Of a DNA stretch of 61,116 nt, positions 17,892-26,365 are shown one piece after another. The notes beneath the pieces are model-generated. The model was not told where the DNA came from, searched no databases, and saw nothing but the letters and a program-made list of their open reading frames with translations. The stretch's first letter is position 1. Each line of letters begins with the position of its first letter. Source of the DNA: an uncultured Eubacterium sp. (lineage in GTDB: Bacteria; Bacillota; Clostridia; Oscillospirales; Acutalibacteraceae); contig UQPH01000005.1 of NCBI GenBank assembly GCA_900542875.1, positions 1-61,116 on the forward strand, in the 5' to 3' direction. The translations under genes and the position numbers were made by a program.

Positions 17892-18848
17892 TCAGCCTAA
17901 GTCCAGCGTTTTTATTATTCCTTTTAGCATATCTGCGGAATTTTTGATTGCCTGTCTTTCTTCTTCACTCAGAGAAATTTCGACGCTTCTTTCCGCTCCG
18001 TGCTTTCCCACTATCATAGGCATACTCAGCACAACATTTTCTATTCCGTTTTTTCCGTTTTGCAGGCAGGAAATGGGAAGTATGCTCTTTTGGTCTAGGA
18101 TTATCGCCTCGCATATCCTCCTTACCGACATCGCTATTCCGTAGTAGGTTGCGCCTTTTTTCTTTATTATTTCATATGCGCTCAGTTTTACATCTTCTGC
18201 GATTTCTTTCATAGCCTCCTCGTGCTTGTCCGTCTTGCAAGCAAAATCGCAAAATTTTTTCAGCTCTATTCCCGATACATTCGCACTGCTGAATGCGGCT
18301 ATTTCACTGTCTCCGTGCTCACCCAAAATAAATGCGTGAACGCTTCTTGCGTCAACGCCCAAATGCTCACCTAACAGGTATTTGAGCCTTGCCGTGTCAA
18401 GTACCGTGCCCGAGCCGAATACCTGATTTGACGGCAGACCGCTCAATCTCAGCGCCGTGTATGTCATTATGTCTACGGGGTTTGATACAATCAGCAAAAT
18501 GCCCTTGTAATTTCTTTTTGAAATTTCGGGAATAATAGATTTGAATATTTCAACATTTTTGTGCACAAGTTCGAGTCTGCTCTCACCCGGCTTTTGCCCC
18601 GCACCCGCCGTAATCGCTATTATGCCTGCGTCGGTTATGTCGTCATATGTTCCCGAATATATCTGCATCGGCTTTGAAAACGGCAGACCGTGGCTTATGT
18701 CGAGTGCTTCTCCCTCGGCTCTTTCCTCGTTTGAATCAATCAATACCATCTCGCTGAACAGTCCGCTTTGCATAAGCGCAAAGGCACACGCCGAGCCTAC
18801 AAAGCCGCAGCCTATAATTGCAATTTTTCTGGAATTTATTTCGGTCAT
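17892..18848 (-). CDS. ldh: L-lactate dehydrogenase
   Basis: This enzyme reduces pyruvate to L-lactate with NADH, regenerating NAD+ in fermentation. The 318 residues carry the Rossmann motif GCGFVGSA (13-20), the substrate loop GAGQKPGESRLELVHKN with Arg91 and the catalytic His178 in GEHGDSE. SNPVDIMTY and GSGTVLDTARL are also intact, and the Gln at GAGQKPGE favours lactate over malate. AAGGAG lies upstream of the ATG. It is a single gene on the minus strand. Confidence 0.96.
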   Translation of the reverse strand: MTEINSRKIAIIGCGFVGSACAFALMQSGLFSEMVLIDSNEERAEGEALDISHGLPFSKPMQIYSGTYDDITDAGIIAITAGAGQKPGESRLELVHKNVEIFKSIIPEISKRNYKGILLIVSNPVDIMTYTALRLSGLPSNQVFGSGTVLDTARLKYLLGEHLGVDARSVHAFILGEHGDSEIAAFSSANVSGIELKKFCDFACKTDKHEEAMKEIAEDVKLSAYEIIKKKGATYYGIAMSVRRICEAIILDQKSILPISCLQNGKNGIENVVLSMPMIVGKHGAERSVEISLSEEERQAIKNSADMLKGIIKTLDLG

Positions 18849-18966
18849 ACCACCGACTCCTTTTACATTTTTTATTTATTGTAAACAGGTTTTGCCGTAT
18901 AATACCCGAGCAAATAAATAAAGATTGCCAATGCGTTGATTCTGTGCTAAAATCTAACCGGATATG

Positions 18967-19020
18967 TAAAGGCAAAACTCTGAAGAAAGTCTGTTACTTT
19001 CTTGTGCAGTACGCCTTAAA
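18967..19020 (+). ncRNA. Nested hairpin in the leader of the 19.0 kb gene (candidate RNA element)
   Basis: AAGGC (18969-18973) pairs with GCCTT (19013-19017), CTG (18980-18982) with CAG (19007-19009), and AGAAAGT (18984-18990) with ACTTTCT (18996-19002). The element ends just before a GGGGGA ribosome site and the ATG at 19033. The phrase AAAGGCAAAACTCTG loosely recalls c-di-GMP-I riboswitches, but their second conserved strand (GGACGCAAAGC) is absent. The regulatory function is inferred. Confidence 0.35.
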
Positions 19021-19032
19021 GGGGGATTTTTT

Positions 19033-19707
19033 ATGCTGTCCAGACTTGAAAACCTGCTCCGTATGAGCAAAAACGGCAACAACAATATGCAAAAGGAGTC
19101 TGCTGTTGAAGATTCAAATTTTATTCCGTTTTCTTTTGAAGGAAAAGATTTCTATGTTGTATTAAGAAGCAACGTAATGGTCTTTGACTCAGATAAAACA
19201 CTTATTTATACCATTGATTTTAATGAACTTGCGCTTAGCGATAACGAATTTATGAAGGCAGTCAATACAGTGGTTAACGATAATTCAAACGAAAAAATCT
19301 GCCTTTATGTAAACAAGGTTTCGGGCGTTGAAAGCCTTACCTTTACCAGCCTTTTTGACGCAACATATATATTCAGAAAACTTGTCCGCCTTGCAAACCG
19401 TGACAGTGAGGGAATACTCTCCATTGTTATAGAAAAGAATGCAAAGGTTGTCCGCTCTTACAAAAACGATCGGCTCGGCTTTGAAAAATCAATAGGCAAG
19501 TCCGACTTGAACGAGGTTGAGGACAGAGAGGGCAGAAACAAAAACAAGACAGAGTATATAGCAACTCTTTCGAGAGTAGAGGATATGGTGGACGATATTA
19601 TCGGAAATAATGTTTTGGTTGACGGCGTGCAGACCAATGACGAAAAGATTAAAAAGTGTATCGAACTTCTCTCAACTTTAATCGAGGACAGCGAAGACGC
19701 CGAATAA
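19033..19707 (+). CDS. Hypothetical protein
   Basis: The 224-residue soluble protein has a beta-rich N-terminal half (FEGKDFYVVLRSNVMVFDSD) and a Lys/Glu-rich C-terminal half ending DEKIKKCIELLSTLIEDSEDAE, probably helical. I do not recognise a family. GGGGGA precedes the ATG at 19033; an internal ATG at 19063 lacks a better site. It stands alone between divergent ldh and the adenylation gene, with a large hairpin after it. Confidence 0.6.
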   Translation: MLSRLENLLRMSKNGNNNMQKESAVEDSNFIPFSFEGKDFYVVLRSNVMVFDSDKTLIYTIDFNELALSDNEFMKAVNTVVNDNSNEKICLYVNKVSGVESLTFTSLFDATYIFRKLVRLANRDSEGILSIVIEKNAKVVRSYKNDRLGFEKSIGKSDLNEVEDREGRNKNKTEYIATLSRVEDMVDDIIGNNVLVDGVQTNDEKIKKCIELLSTLIEDSEDAE

Positions 19708-19724
19708 ATAATAAAAACGCATTT

Positions 19725-19788
19725 GTGACACACTGCATAAGAAAGCAATCGGTTTAAGCATTTATTTCTTATGTGTTGTGTCCTTTTA
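19725..19788 (+). terminator. Large hairpin after the 19.0 kb gene
   Basis: GACACACTGCATAAGAAA can pair with TTTCTTATGTGTTGTGTC (one bulge) across about 20 bases and is followed by CTTTTAT. It is longer than usual terminators here but in the right place. Confidence 0.55.
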
Positions 19789-19864
19789 TCGGAATTGTCT
19801 TTATTGTGAGCAGCGTTTTTCTTACAATATTACAATAATGTAATGCTTATTTGTTTACTGTTCA

Positions 19865-19893
19865 TTTACAAGATGTTATTTTTGTGATATAAT
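19865..19893 (+). promoter_or_regulatory. SigmaA promoter of the adenylation gene
   Basis: TTTACA (19865-19870), 17 bases, TATAAT (19888-19893). Confidence 0.8.
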
Positions 19894-19934
19894 TTATTAA
19901 ATTTGTAAGTTTATTTTGTGATCGGAGAAAAGAT

Positions 19935-21440
19935 ATGAAAAATGTTTTGGAATTTTTTGAGGCAACAGTCTCTCGTTTTCCCGAAAAGGTCGGATTTACC
20001 GACGAAAAAAGGAAAGCAACATTTGCCGAAGTAAGAAATAACGCAAAGGCAATAGGTTCGTTTCTCTGCGACTTAGGCAGACGCCGTCCCGTTGCAGTGC
20101 TGATTGATAAAACCGTTAACTGCATAGATGCCATGCTCGGAACTCTTTATGCGGATGATTTTTATGTAGTTGTGGATGTTCACTCTCCAAAGGACAGAAT
20201 TGTAAATATTTTGGCTACTCTTGAACAACCGTTGGTTATCACCGATGCAGAGAGTGAGGAACTTGCTAAGGAACTCGGTTGCGATTACTTCCTTTATGAA
20301 AATGCGGTTGAGACCGAAGTTGACGAAAAGAAACTTTCAGACGCTTTTTCTACTATGTGCGATATGGATACGGCATATATTCTTTTTACCTCGGGTTCTA
20401 CCGGTATGCCTAAGGGTACCGTTATCAGCCACAGAGCGCTTATCAGTTATATTAACTGGGTAACGGCTGAATTTAAGTTTGACGAGAACACTTCGTTTGG
20501 CTCTCAGACTCCGCTTTATTTCAGTATGTCGGTTACGGATTTTTATTCTACCGTAAAGTGCGGCTGTACCTATCATATCATACCTAAGATTGATTTTACT
20601 TTTCCGGTTAATCTTGTTAAATTCCTTAACGACAATAAGGTTAATACGATTTATTGGGTGCCTACGGCAATTTCGCTTATGCCGAACTTTAAGGTGTTCG
20701 ATGCCGTTAAACCGGAGTATATTAAGACCGTTTTGTTTGCGGGAGAGGTAATGCCGACAAAACAGCTTAATTATTGGATTAAGAATTTGCCCGATGATAT
20801 AATTTACGCAAATCTTTTCGGTCCTACCGAGACTACCGATATTTGTACTTTTTATGTTGTTGACAGAGAATTTGCGGACGATGCAAGTTTGCCCATAGGC
20901 AGACATTGCGATAACTGCGATGTCTTTATTGTCAATAATGACGGCAAACTTGCCGCAGAAGGCGAAGAGGGTGAACTTTACGCTCGTACAACCTTTATGG
21001 CAGACGGATATTATAAAAATCCCGAAAAGACCGCAGAGGCATTTGTTCAAAATCCGCTTAATTCATTTTATCCCGAAAGAGTTTATAAGACCGGCGATAT
21101 AGTTAAGTATAACGAAAAAGGCGAGATTATTTATATCACCCGCAAGGATTTTCAGATTAAGCGTCAGGGTTACAGAATCGAACTGGGCGAAATTGAGGCG
21201 GGCGCAAACAGCGTGGAGAACGTTAAGGCATGCGCTTGCATTTACGATAAGGATGCAGACTGTCTTGCACTTATTTATGAGGGCAGAGTAAAAGACCCGA
21301 ACGTCGTTCTTGCAGGAGTTAAGGCAAAGGTTCCGCCTTATATGTATCCCGATAAGGTACTTCGCATTAAAGATATGCCGAAAAACGCCAACGGAAAACT
21401 TGACCGCAAAAAACTTCAGACTCTTTATAAAGAATTATAA
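19935..21440 (+). CDS. Stand-alone amino-acid adenylation enzyme (DltA/NRPS A-domain-like)
   Basis: This 501-residue AMP-forming enzyme activates a carboxylic acid, probably an amino acid, as acyl-AMP. Motifs are FTSGSTGMPKG (151-161), FAGEVMPTKQL, NLFGPTETTD, YKTGDIVKYNEKGEI, and the final NGKLDRKKL with the catalytic Lys. The length and order match DltA and free A-domains. No carrier protein (DltC), DltB or DltD lies nearby, so the acceptor is unknown and the dltA name is not justified. It is monocistronic, with its own promoter and terminator. Confidence 0.88.
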   Translation: MKNVLEFFEATVSRFPEKVGFTDEKRKATFAEVRNNAKAIGSFLCDLGRRRPVAVLIDKTVNCIDAMLGTLYADDFYVVVDVHSPKDRIVNILATLEQPLVITDAESEELAKELGCDYFLYENAVETEVDEKKLSDAFSTMCDMDTAYILFTSGSTGMPKGTVISHRALISYINWVTAEFKFDENTSFGSQTPLYFSMSVTDFYSTVKCGCTYHIIPKIDFTFPVNLVKFLNDNKVNTIYWVPTAISLMPNFKVFDAVKPEYIKTVLFAGEVMPTKQLNYWIKNLPDDIIYANLFGPTETTDICTFYVVDREFADDASLPIGRHCDNCDVFIVNNDGKLAAEGEEGELYARTTFMADGYYKNPEKTAEAFVQNPLNSFYPERVYKTGDIVKYNEKGEIIYITRKDFQIKRQGYRIELGEIEAGANSVENVKACACIYDKDADCLALIYEGRVKDPNVVLAGVKAKVPPYMYPDKVLRIKDMPKNANGKLDRKKLQTLYKEL

Positions 21441-21449
21441 ATATTTTTA

Positions 21450-21486
21450 CACCGCAGCGGATTTCTTTCGACTGCGGTGTTTTTTG
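21450..21486 (+). terminator. Terminator of the adenylation gene
   Basis: ACACCGCAG pairs with CTGCGGTGT across 13 bases, then TTTTTT. It overlaps nothing coding. Confidence 0.88.
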
Positions 21487-21515
21487 TTGAAATTATTATT
21501 CTGTGATGATATAAT
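21487..21515 (+). promoter_or_regulatory. SigmaA promoter of the nucleotidyltransferase-fold gene
   Basis: TTGAAA (21487-21492), 17 bases, TATAAT (21510-21515), immediately after the preceding terminator. Confidence 0.8.
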
Positions 21516-21542
21516 CAATTTGTATTTTCGGAGGTGAGGTTT

Positions 21543-22748
21543 GTGACGGATATTAATAATGCATACGGATATTTTTTGCATTTAATGTGCTGTGCGCTTA
21601 AGAACGAACAGCCGCAGGAAAAGCCGGAAAATGTCGCCCTTGAGCAAGTGTACGATATAGCTGTGGCGCAAAAGCTGTCAAATCTTTTGTGGTATTCCGT
21701 GATGAGACTGAAAAATAAGCCCGAGCCTGAACTTATGATGAAATGGCAGACCTCCTACGGAATGTATGTTAATCAGACTGCAAGGCAGGATATCGAACTT
21801 GAATCGCTTTATTGCGTTTTCAAAGATAACGGCATAGATGTTATGCCGCTTAAAGGAGCACAGATAAGACGGTATTATCCCCAACCCGATATGCGTACCA
21901 TGGGAGATATAGACATTCTTGTTAAGGTTGAGGATACTGAGCAGGGCAGAGAGCGTGTGCGTAATATTATGTACGCCGAGGGCTATGAAGCCGATGTTCT
22001 CGATGACGGTCAGGTGGACGCTTTCAGAAAAAGCGATGATGTCTATGTTGAAATTCACTATGAATTTATGGCAAAGCATCATAAGCATTATGAGGATTTT
22101 ATTGTCGATTGGAACGCTTTGGAGAAAACCGAAAGAGATAATGTTTATGCTATGTCTCTTTGCGATTTGTACTATTTTAACATTGGACATTTTGCAAAAA
22201 ATATGTCTGCTAAAGGAAATGCCGTTCGCTCTGTTCTTGATACTTATGTTATGTGGAGCAGAATGAGCGGTGAAGATAAAGAATCGGTTAATAAACGCCT
22301 TGATGCCATAGGCTTGAGAGTTCTTAATGACCGACTCGTTAAACTGAGCAGGGTTTGGTTCGATTGCGAAAAGGGTGATGATGACTCTGCGCTACTCGAA
22401 AAATATTTTCTTATAAATACGGCTTACGGCCATATGAAAAATACAGCCGTGCTCGATGTGCTCAGAACAAAAGGAAACGACGGAGAGTATTCCGTTTTTC
22501 GCAAGTATCTGAAAAGAGTGTTCCCGAACCCGAGCGAGTTGTATGGCAGGTTTGACATTAAGCATAAATGCTTTTTGATTTTGCCGTTTTTGTGGTTGTG
22601 GAGAATTATTCTTTTGCCGTTTTCCTCAACTGAAAAGAAGAAAAAGATTAAAGCCGAAATAGATAACACAAGCAATGTTACAGATTCGGAGATAGAGTTC
22701 TTTGAAAGAATTTACGATACGCTGGGACTTGATTATACGGAATATTAA
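21543..22748 (+). CDS. Nucleotidyltransferase-fold family protein (NTP_transf_5 type)
   Basis: The 401-residue product carries PLKGAQIRRYYPQPDMRTMG followed by DIDILVK, the G-x-D-x-D active-site signature of the uncharacterised nucleotidyltransferase family often found in polysaccharide or lanthipeptide clusters. A hydrophobic segment (CFLILPFLWLWRIILLPF) near residue 350 may anchor it to membrane. GTG 21543 is preferred over GTG 21534 because GGAGGTGAGG (21530-21539) then lies at normal distance. The neighbours, an adenylation enzyme and a CapD-like dehydratase, suggest a surface-polymer role, by inference only. Confidence 0.8.
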   Translation: MTDINNAYGYFLHLMCCALKNEQPQEKPENVALEQVYDIAVAQKLSNLLWYSVMRLKNKPEPELMMKWQTSYGMYVNQTARQDIELESLYCVFKDNGIDVMPLKGAQIRRYYPQPDMRTMGDIDILVKVEDTEQGRERVRNIMYAEGYEADVLDDGQVDAFRKSDDVYVEIHYEFMAKHHKHYEDFIVDWNALEKTERDNVYAMSLCDLYYFNIGHFAKNMSAKGNAVRSVLDTYVMWSRMSGEDKESVNKRLDAIGLRVLNDRLVKLSRVWFDCEKGDDDSALLEKYFLINTAYGHMKNTAVLDVLRTKGNDGEYSVFRKYLKRVFPNPSELYGRFDIKHKCFLILPFLWLWRIILLPFSSTEKKKKIKAEIDNTSNVTDSEIEFFERIYDTLGLDYTEY

Positions 22749-22906
22749 TGTCTGTATATTTCATTGTAGCAATCTGCACAAAGCTGTCCGCAGCCGTTGA
22801 CAAAGTATTTTCGCTCTTTTATATCGGTATAAAAATCGACTCCCGTGCCTTTATGACAGAGTATGCAATACTCTTCTTTTGCTGCATTTTTTTCTTTTTT
22901 GTTCAT
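22745..22906 (-). CDS. Small double-CxxC zinc-ribbon protein
   Basis: This 53-residue protein begins MNKKEKNAAKEEYCILCHKG and ends GCGQLCADCYNEIYRH. Two CxxC pairs (CILC and CADC) would make a zinc ribbon. GGGAGTG lies 7 bases before the ATG. Its stop overlaps the stop of the convergent nucleotidyltransferase-fold gene by two bases. Its size, ribosome site and spaced Cys pairs support a real gene; the role is unknown. Confidence 0.7.
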   Translation of the reverse strand: MNKKEKNAAKEEYCILCHKGTGVDFYTDIKERKYFVNGCGQLCADCYNEIYRH

Positions 22907-22974
22907 ATGAGCATCACTCCCGGATAATCTTGTATTTTTATTTTATGCATATTTAACAAAAAATAATAATGCTC

Positions 22975-23003
22975 TTGACGAATATGTCAAAATTTAATAT
23001 TAT
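22975..23003 (+). promoter_or_regulatory. SigmaA promoter of the capD-like gene
   Basis: TTGACG (22975-22980), 17 bases, TATTAT (22998-23003). It lies inside the longest open frame, which argues that translation starts downstream at 23065. Confidence 0.75.
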
Positions 23004-23064
23004 ATTAACAGACGTTTTTTTGATTATTTTAGTATGGTATTATGGTATGAGAGGAGAGAATGCC

Positions 23065-25014
23065 GTGCCCGATAAGAAATTGGAAATTAAGCGTTTTTTT
23101 ACTGTTCGGTGGAAACTTGTTATATATGACATTTTGCTTTATGTTTTTTCCGCTCTTGTGCTTGTTGTTATGTACAGCGAGTATCAGGCACTCAGTTGGA
23201 AAGATATTTTGATTAATTCTTCCCTTGCCTGCGTTTGTATTATATTCAGTAGGTTCTTGGGTAATATATATCGCCAGGTTTGGCGTTACGGCGGCGTCGA
23301 GTGCTACATAAGATTGCTTTTAGCCGACACTTTCGGCGGAATGATTTTTTTGTGCCTGTTGCATATTTTGACATATGTTGTCGATTTTACACGGCTTACC
23401 TTTGCTCGTTCGGTCGCTTTAGTCTTGCTCAATACGGTTATGGCAATAGGCATTCGTCTTGTATATCGCTACTGCTATAAGTGCGCAAATAACTATTCTT
23501 TAAGGGGCAAGATTTTACATGCTCTTCTTCGTGTCTTTGCTCCGGATGTTGAACTTCATCAACTTGATGAAACAAATAAAATCAAAGTTGCCATTATCGG
23601 TGCAGGCAGTTCGGGCGTAAGCCTTGCCGAGGAACTTTTGAATAACAACAATACTTCATATGTTCCTAAGTGCTTTGTTGACCAGAGTGATGTGAAGTTC
23701 GGCAGAGATATTTACGGTATTCCCGTTTTCTCGGCGGAACAGGCAAGTGTCGAACTCTTTAAGAAATACGAAATTCAAGAGGTTATCATAGCACTGCCCA
23801 ATACAGGCCCCGATAATAAAAAGCACCTTTATAATCGCTATCGTGCTATGGGCTGTAAGGTTAAACTTTATGATTATCCCACTATGCAGAGCATGGGCGG
23901 AAAAAGAAAACTTCGTGAATTTAATATCGAGGACTTGCTTTTCAGAGAGCCCATCGAGATTTCCGACGCAAAGACAAAAAATTATTATAAAGATAAGGTT
24001 GTACTCATCACGGGCGGAGGAGGCTCGATAGGCAGTGAACTTTGCCGCCAACTTGCAAAGATGAATCCACGCCAAATCATTGTTCTCGATATCTACGAAA
24101 ACGGTGTTTATGATGTTCAGCAGGACTTAAAATTCCATTACGGAAAAGATTTTGACATTAGGGTTGAAATAGCCTCTATTACAAACAAAAACGCTATGGC
24201 AAGAGTGTTTGAAATGTATCATCCCGATATAGTTATAAACGCCGCCGCACATAAGCATGTTCCTCTTATGGAACATAACTGCGTTGAGGCTGTTGAAAAT
24301 AATGTTTTCGGTACAAAGACGGTTTTGGATTTATGCCTTGAATACAACGTAAAGAGATTTATGATGGTCTCTACCGATAAGGCGGTAAATCCCACCAATG
24401 TTATGGGCGCCACAAAGAGAATGTGCGAAATGCTTGCTCTCAGTTATGCCGCAAATACTGATGTTAAGTGCAGTTGCACAAGATTCGGAAATGTTCTCGG
24501 CAGTGCAGGCTCTGTTATTCCGCTGTTCAAAAAGCAAATAGAGGCAGGCGGTCCGATTACAATTACAGATAAGCGTATTATTCGCTACTTTATGACCATA
24601 CCCGAGGCGTCGCAACTCGTTTTGCAGAGCGGTGCTCTTGCAAGAGACGGCGAGTTGTTTGTTCTTGATATGGGTCAGCAGGTGAAAATTCTTGAACTTG
24701 CGGAAAATATGATTGAACTTTCGGGAGCGAAGAATATCGAAATCGTCGAAACAGGTTTACGCCCGGGCGAAAAACTTTATGAGGAACTTCTCATAAAGAG
24801 CGAGACTCTTACAAAAACCGAAAATGAATTGATTTTTGTGGAAAAGGACGAGCCTCTGTCGCTTGACGAGGTTAATGCAAAACTCGACATATTGAGAGAC
24901 GCTTGTGAAACCGGCAGTGACGATACCGTCAGGGAGGCGCTCAGAAAGGCAGTACCTACTTTCAAACGCCCCGAAGAAGTAAACAAAGAAGCATTAAAAG
25001 AGGCTATGCAGTAA
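23065..25014 (+). CDS. Nucleoside-diphosphate sugar 4,6-dehydratase, membrane-bound FlaA1/CapD/PglF type
   Basis: The product has four N-terminal membrane segments, a Rossmann CoA_binding-like domain (VAIIGAGSSGVSLAEELL) and an extended SDR domain (VLITGGGGSIGSELCRQL, INAAAHKHVPLME, STDKAVNPTNVMGATKR, RFGNVLGSAGSVIPLFK). The enzyme makes a UDP-4-keto-6-deoxy sugar for surface glycans. As in PglF, the usual catalytic Tyr is a Met (NVMGATK). The frame is open from 22969, but a promoter sits there; GTG 23065 after GAGGAGA (23051-23057) is the likely start, giving 649 residues. An ATG at 23047 is the alternative. Confidence 0.9.
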   Translation: MPDKKLEIKRFFTVRWKLVIYDILLYVFSALVLVVMYSEYQALSWKDILINSSLACVCIIFSRFLGNIYRQVWRYGGVECYIRLLLADTFGGMIFLCLLHILTYVVDFTRLTFARSVALVLLNTVMAIGIRLVYRYCYKCANNYSLRGKILHALLRVFAPDVELHQLDETNKIKVAIIGAGSSGVSLAEELLNNNNTSYVPKCFVDQSDVKFGRDIYGIPVFSAEQASVELFKKYEIQEVIIALPNTGPDNKKHLYNRYRAMGCKVKLYDYPTMQSMGGKRKLREFNIEDLLFREPIEISDAKTKNYYKDKVVLITGGGGSIGSELCRQLAKMNPRQIIVLDIYENGVYDVQQDLKFHYGKDFDIRVEIASITNKNAMARVFEMYHPDIVINAAAHKHVPLMEHNCVEAVENNVFGTKTVLDLCLEYNVKRFMMVSTDKAVNPTNVMGATKRMCEMLALSYAANTDVKCSCTRFGNVLGSAGSVIPLFKKQIEAGGPITITDKRIIRYFMTIPEASQLVLQSGALARDGELFVLDMGQQVKILELAENMIELSGAKNIEIVETGLRPGEKLYEELLIKSETLTKTENELIFVEKDEPLSLDEVNAKLDILRDACETGSDDTVREALRKAVPTFKRPEEVNKEALKEAMQ

Positions 25015-25034
25015 TTTCTGCATAGCCTTTTTTA
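25001..25034 (+). terminator. Terminator of the capD-like gene
   Basis: AGGCTATGCAG pairs with CTGCATAGCCT across the stop codon and is followed by TTTTTT. The stem begins within the last codons. Confidence 0.9.
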
Positions 25035-25085
25035 TGTGTATTTAGGAAGTTTTTTTGGCGTGGTTCGGGAACTTTATCGACAGTT

Positions 25086-25751
25086 TCATACTATTCCGCC
25101 GTTTACTCCGAGAATTTGACCCGTGACATACGGATTTTCTGCAAAGAACAGCACGGCTTTTGCCACCTCGTTCGGCGTTCCAAGTCTGCCGAGCGGAACT
25201 TCGTCTTTCAGTTCATCTTCGCTGAACATATCGTTCATCCTTGTGTCTATAATCCCCGGGGCAACGCAGTTTACGGTAATTCCGCTCGGTGCAACTTCTT
25301 GCGCAAGTGCTTTAGTAAGTCCGATTATTCCTGCTTTTGTCATGCTGTAGAGAGTTTCGCACGATGCGCCGCATTGACCCCACATTGATGATATGTTTAT
25401 TATTGCTCCGCTCTTTTTATTTATCATATCTTTAAGAGCGTATTTGCACATAAAATATACGGCTCTCTCGTTCACCGCCGTGACAGCCTCGTAGTCGCTG
25501 TCTGTCACATCGTTTATCATTTTGATAAGCGAAACGCCTGCATTGTTTACGAGTATGTCAAAGCCGTGCTCGGTTTCAAACAGAGTTTTGATTTCATCCG
25601 TGTTTTTAAGGTCGCATTTTATTTTTTTTACGTCATAATCGGGTTCGGTTCGGTTGTAGGTAATATAAACATCATAGCCTTCTTTTTCAAAAAGCAGAGC
25701 ACACGCCTTGCCTATTCCGGTTGCTCCGCCCGTAACGAGTACCTTTTTCAT
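25086..25751 (-). CDS. Short-chain dehydrogenase/reductase (FabG-like)
   Basis: The 221-residue classical SDR has a Gly-rich NAD(P) motif (VTGGATGIGKACALL), NNAG near residue 80, catalytic Ser in INISS, and YSMTK with the catalytic Tyr and Lys. The C-terminal VTGQILGVNGG is typical of FabG-like 3-oxoacyl reductases. The short TYNRTEP after the second strand suggests NADPH use. No fatty-acid genes are adjacent, so the substrate is open. It is a single gene, convergent with capD. Confidence 0.88.
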   Translation of the reverse strand: MKKVLVTGGATGIGKACALLFEKEGYDVYITYNRTEPDYDVKKIKCDLKNTDEIKTLFETEHGFDILVNNAGVSLIKMINDVTDSDYEAVTAVNERAVYFMCKYALKDMINKKSGAIINISSMWGQCGASCETLYSMTKAGIIGLTKALAQEVAPSGITVNCVAPGIIDTRMNDMFSEDELKDEVPLGRLGTPNEVAKAVLFFAENPYVTGQILGVNGGIV

Positions 25752-25791
25752 ATCTTCACCGCTCTTTCAAAAAATAATATATCATTTATTG

Positions 25792-25820
25792 TTGAAATTT
25801 TCAATTCCTTATTATATAAT
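25792..25820 (+). promoter_or_regulatory. SigmaA promoter of the 25.8 kb gene
   Basis: TTGAAA (25792-25797), 17 bases, TATAAT (25815-25820). Confidence 0.78.
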
Positions 25821-25850
25821 TTTGCTATAATATAAAACGAGGTTTATTTT

Positions 25851-26354
25851 ATGGACAGAGAATTTTATACGGCGTCCGTCTATGTTGATAAGGACGAAAA
25901 TTTGATAGGTATTCCGTGCGGCGAAAGCGATAAGTACGGAATTGCCGATATTGATACGGTTTTGCTCCTTAAAGCACCTTACACAGACGAGGCACTCGAA
26001 AAATATATTGATAAGGTTTTTGACGCTTGCTATACAAAAAAGCATAACGATAATGTTGAAACCTCAACTATTGAGCGTTATACAAAGAAAAAGGGTTTTG
26101 TAAACGCAACAAGTGATTATACTATGATTTCCATAGTTAAGACAAAGACAAATTATTCTCTTATGCCCACCTTTAACGATTTTGAAAAAGGCCCTCTCGT
26201 AATTGACGATGACGAGCATATTCTTCTTTTGAATTATCGTGACGGCGAGATGGCTGAGGTTATCAGAGGCTTTATCGAGATTTATCTCAAAGCCAATATG
26301 TTCTATAAAGAAAAGGCAGAACTCGAGGCTGAAAAAAACAAGAAAAATAACTGA
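25851..26354 (+). CDS. Hypothetical protein upstream of GH43
   Basis: The 167-residue soluble acidic protein starts MDREFYTASVYVDKDENLIG and ends in a charged helix (EKAELEAEKNKKNN). Alternating beta strands and helices are suggested (YTMISIVKT, HILLLNYRDGEM). I do not recognise the family. GAGG precedes the ATG. The GH43 gene begins 11 bases after its stop, so both are read from the 25.8 kb promoter, but a role in sugar metabolism is not shown. Confidence 0.65.
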   Translation: MDREFYTASVYVDKDENLIGIPCGESDKYGIADIDTVLLLKAPYTDEALEKYIDKVFDACYTKKHNDNVETSTIERYTKKKGFVNATSDYTMISIVKTKTNYSLMPTFNDFEKGPLVIDDDEHILLLNYRDGEMAEVIRGFIEIYLKANMFYKEKAELEAEKNKKNN

Positions 26355-26365
26355 CGGAGTATTTT

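Noticed and set aside
18961..19020. c-di-GMP-I riboswitch
   Set aside because: AAAGGCAAAAC resembles part of the consensus, but the second core strand (GGACGCAAAGC) and the tetraloop-receptor pattern are missing.
20337..21050. Antisense frame of 237 codons inside the adenylation gene
   Set aside because: It is rich in Cys, Arg, Asn and Ile with no domain, opposite a conserved enzyme, so it is a shadow.
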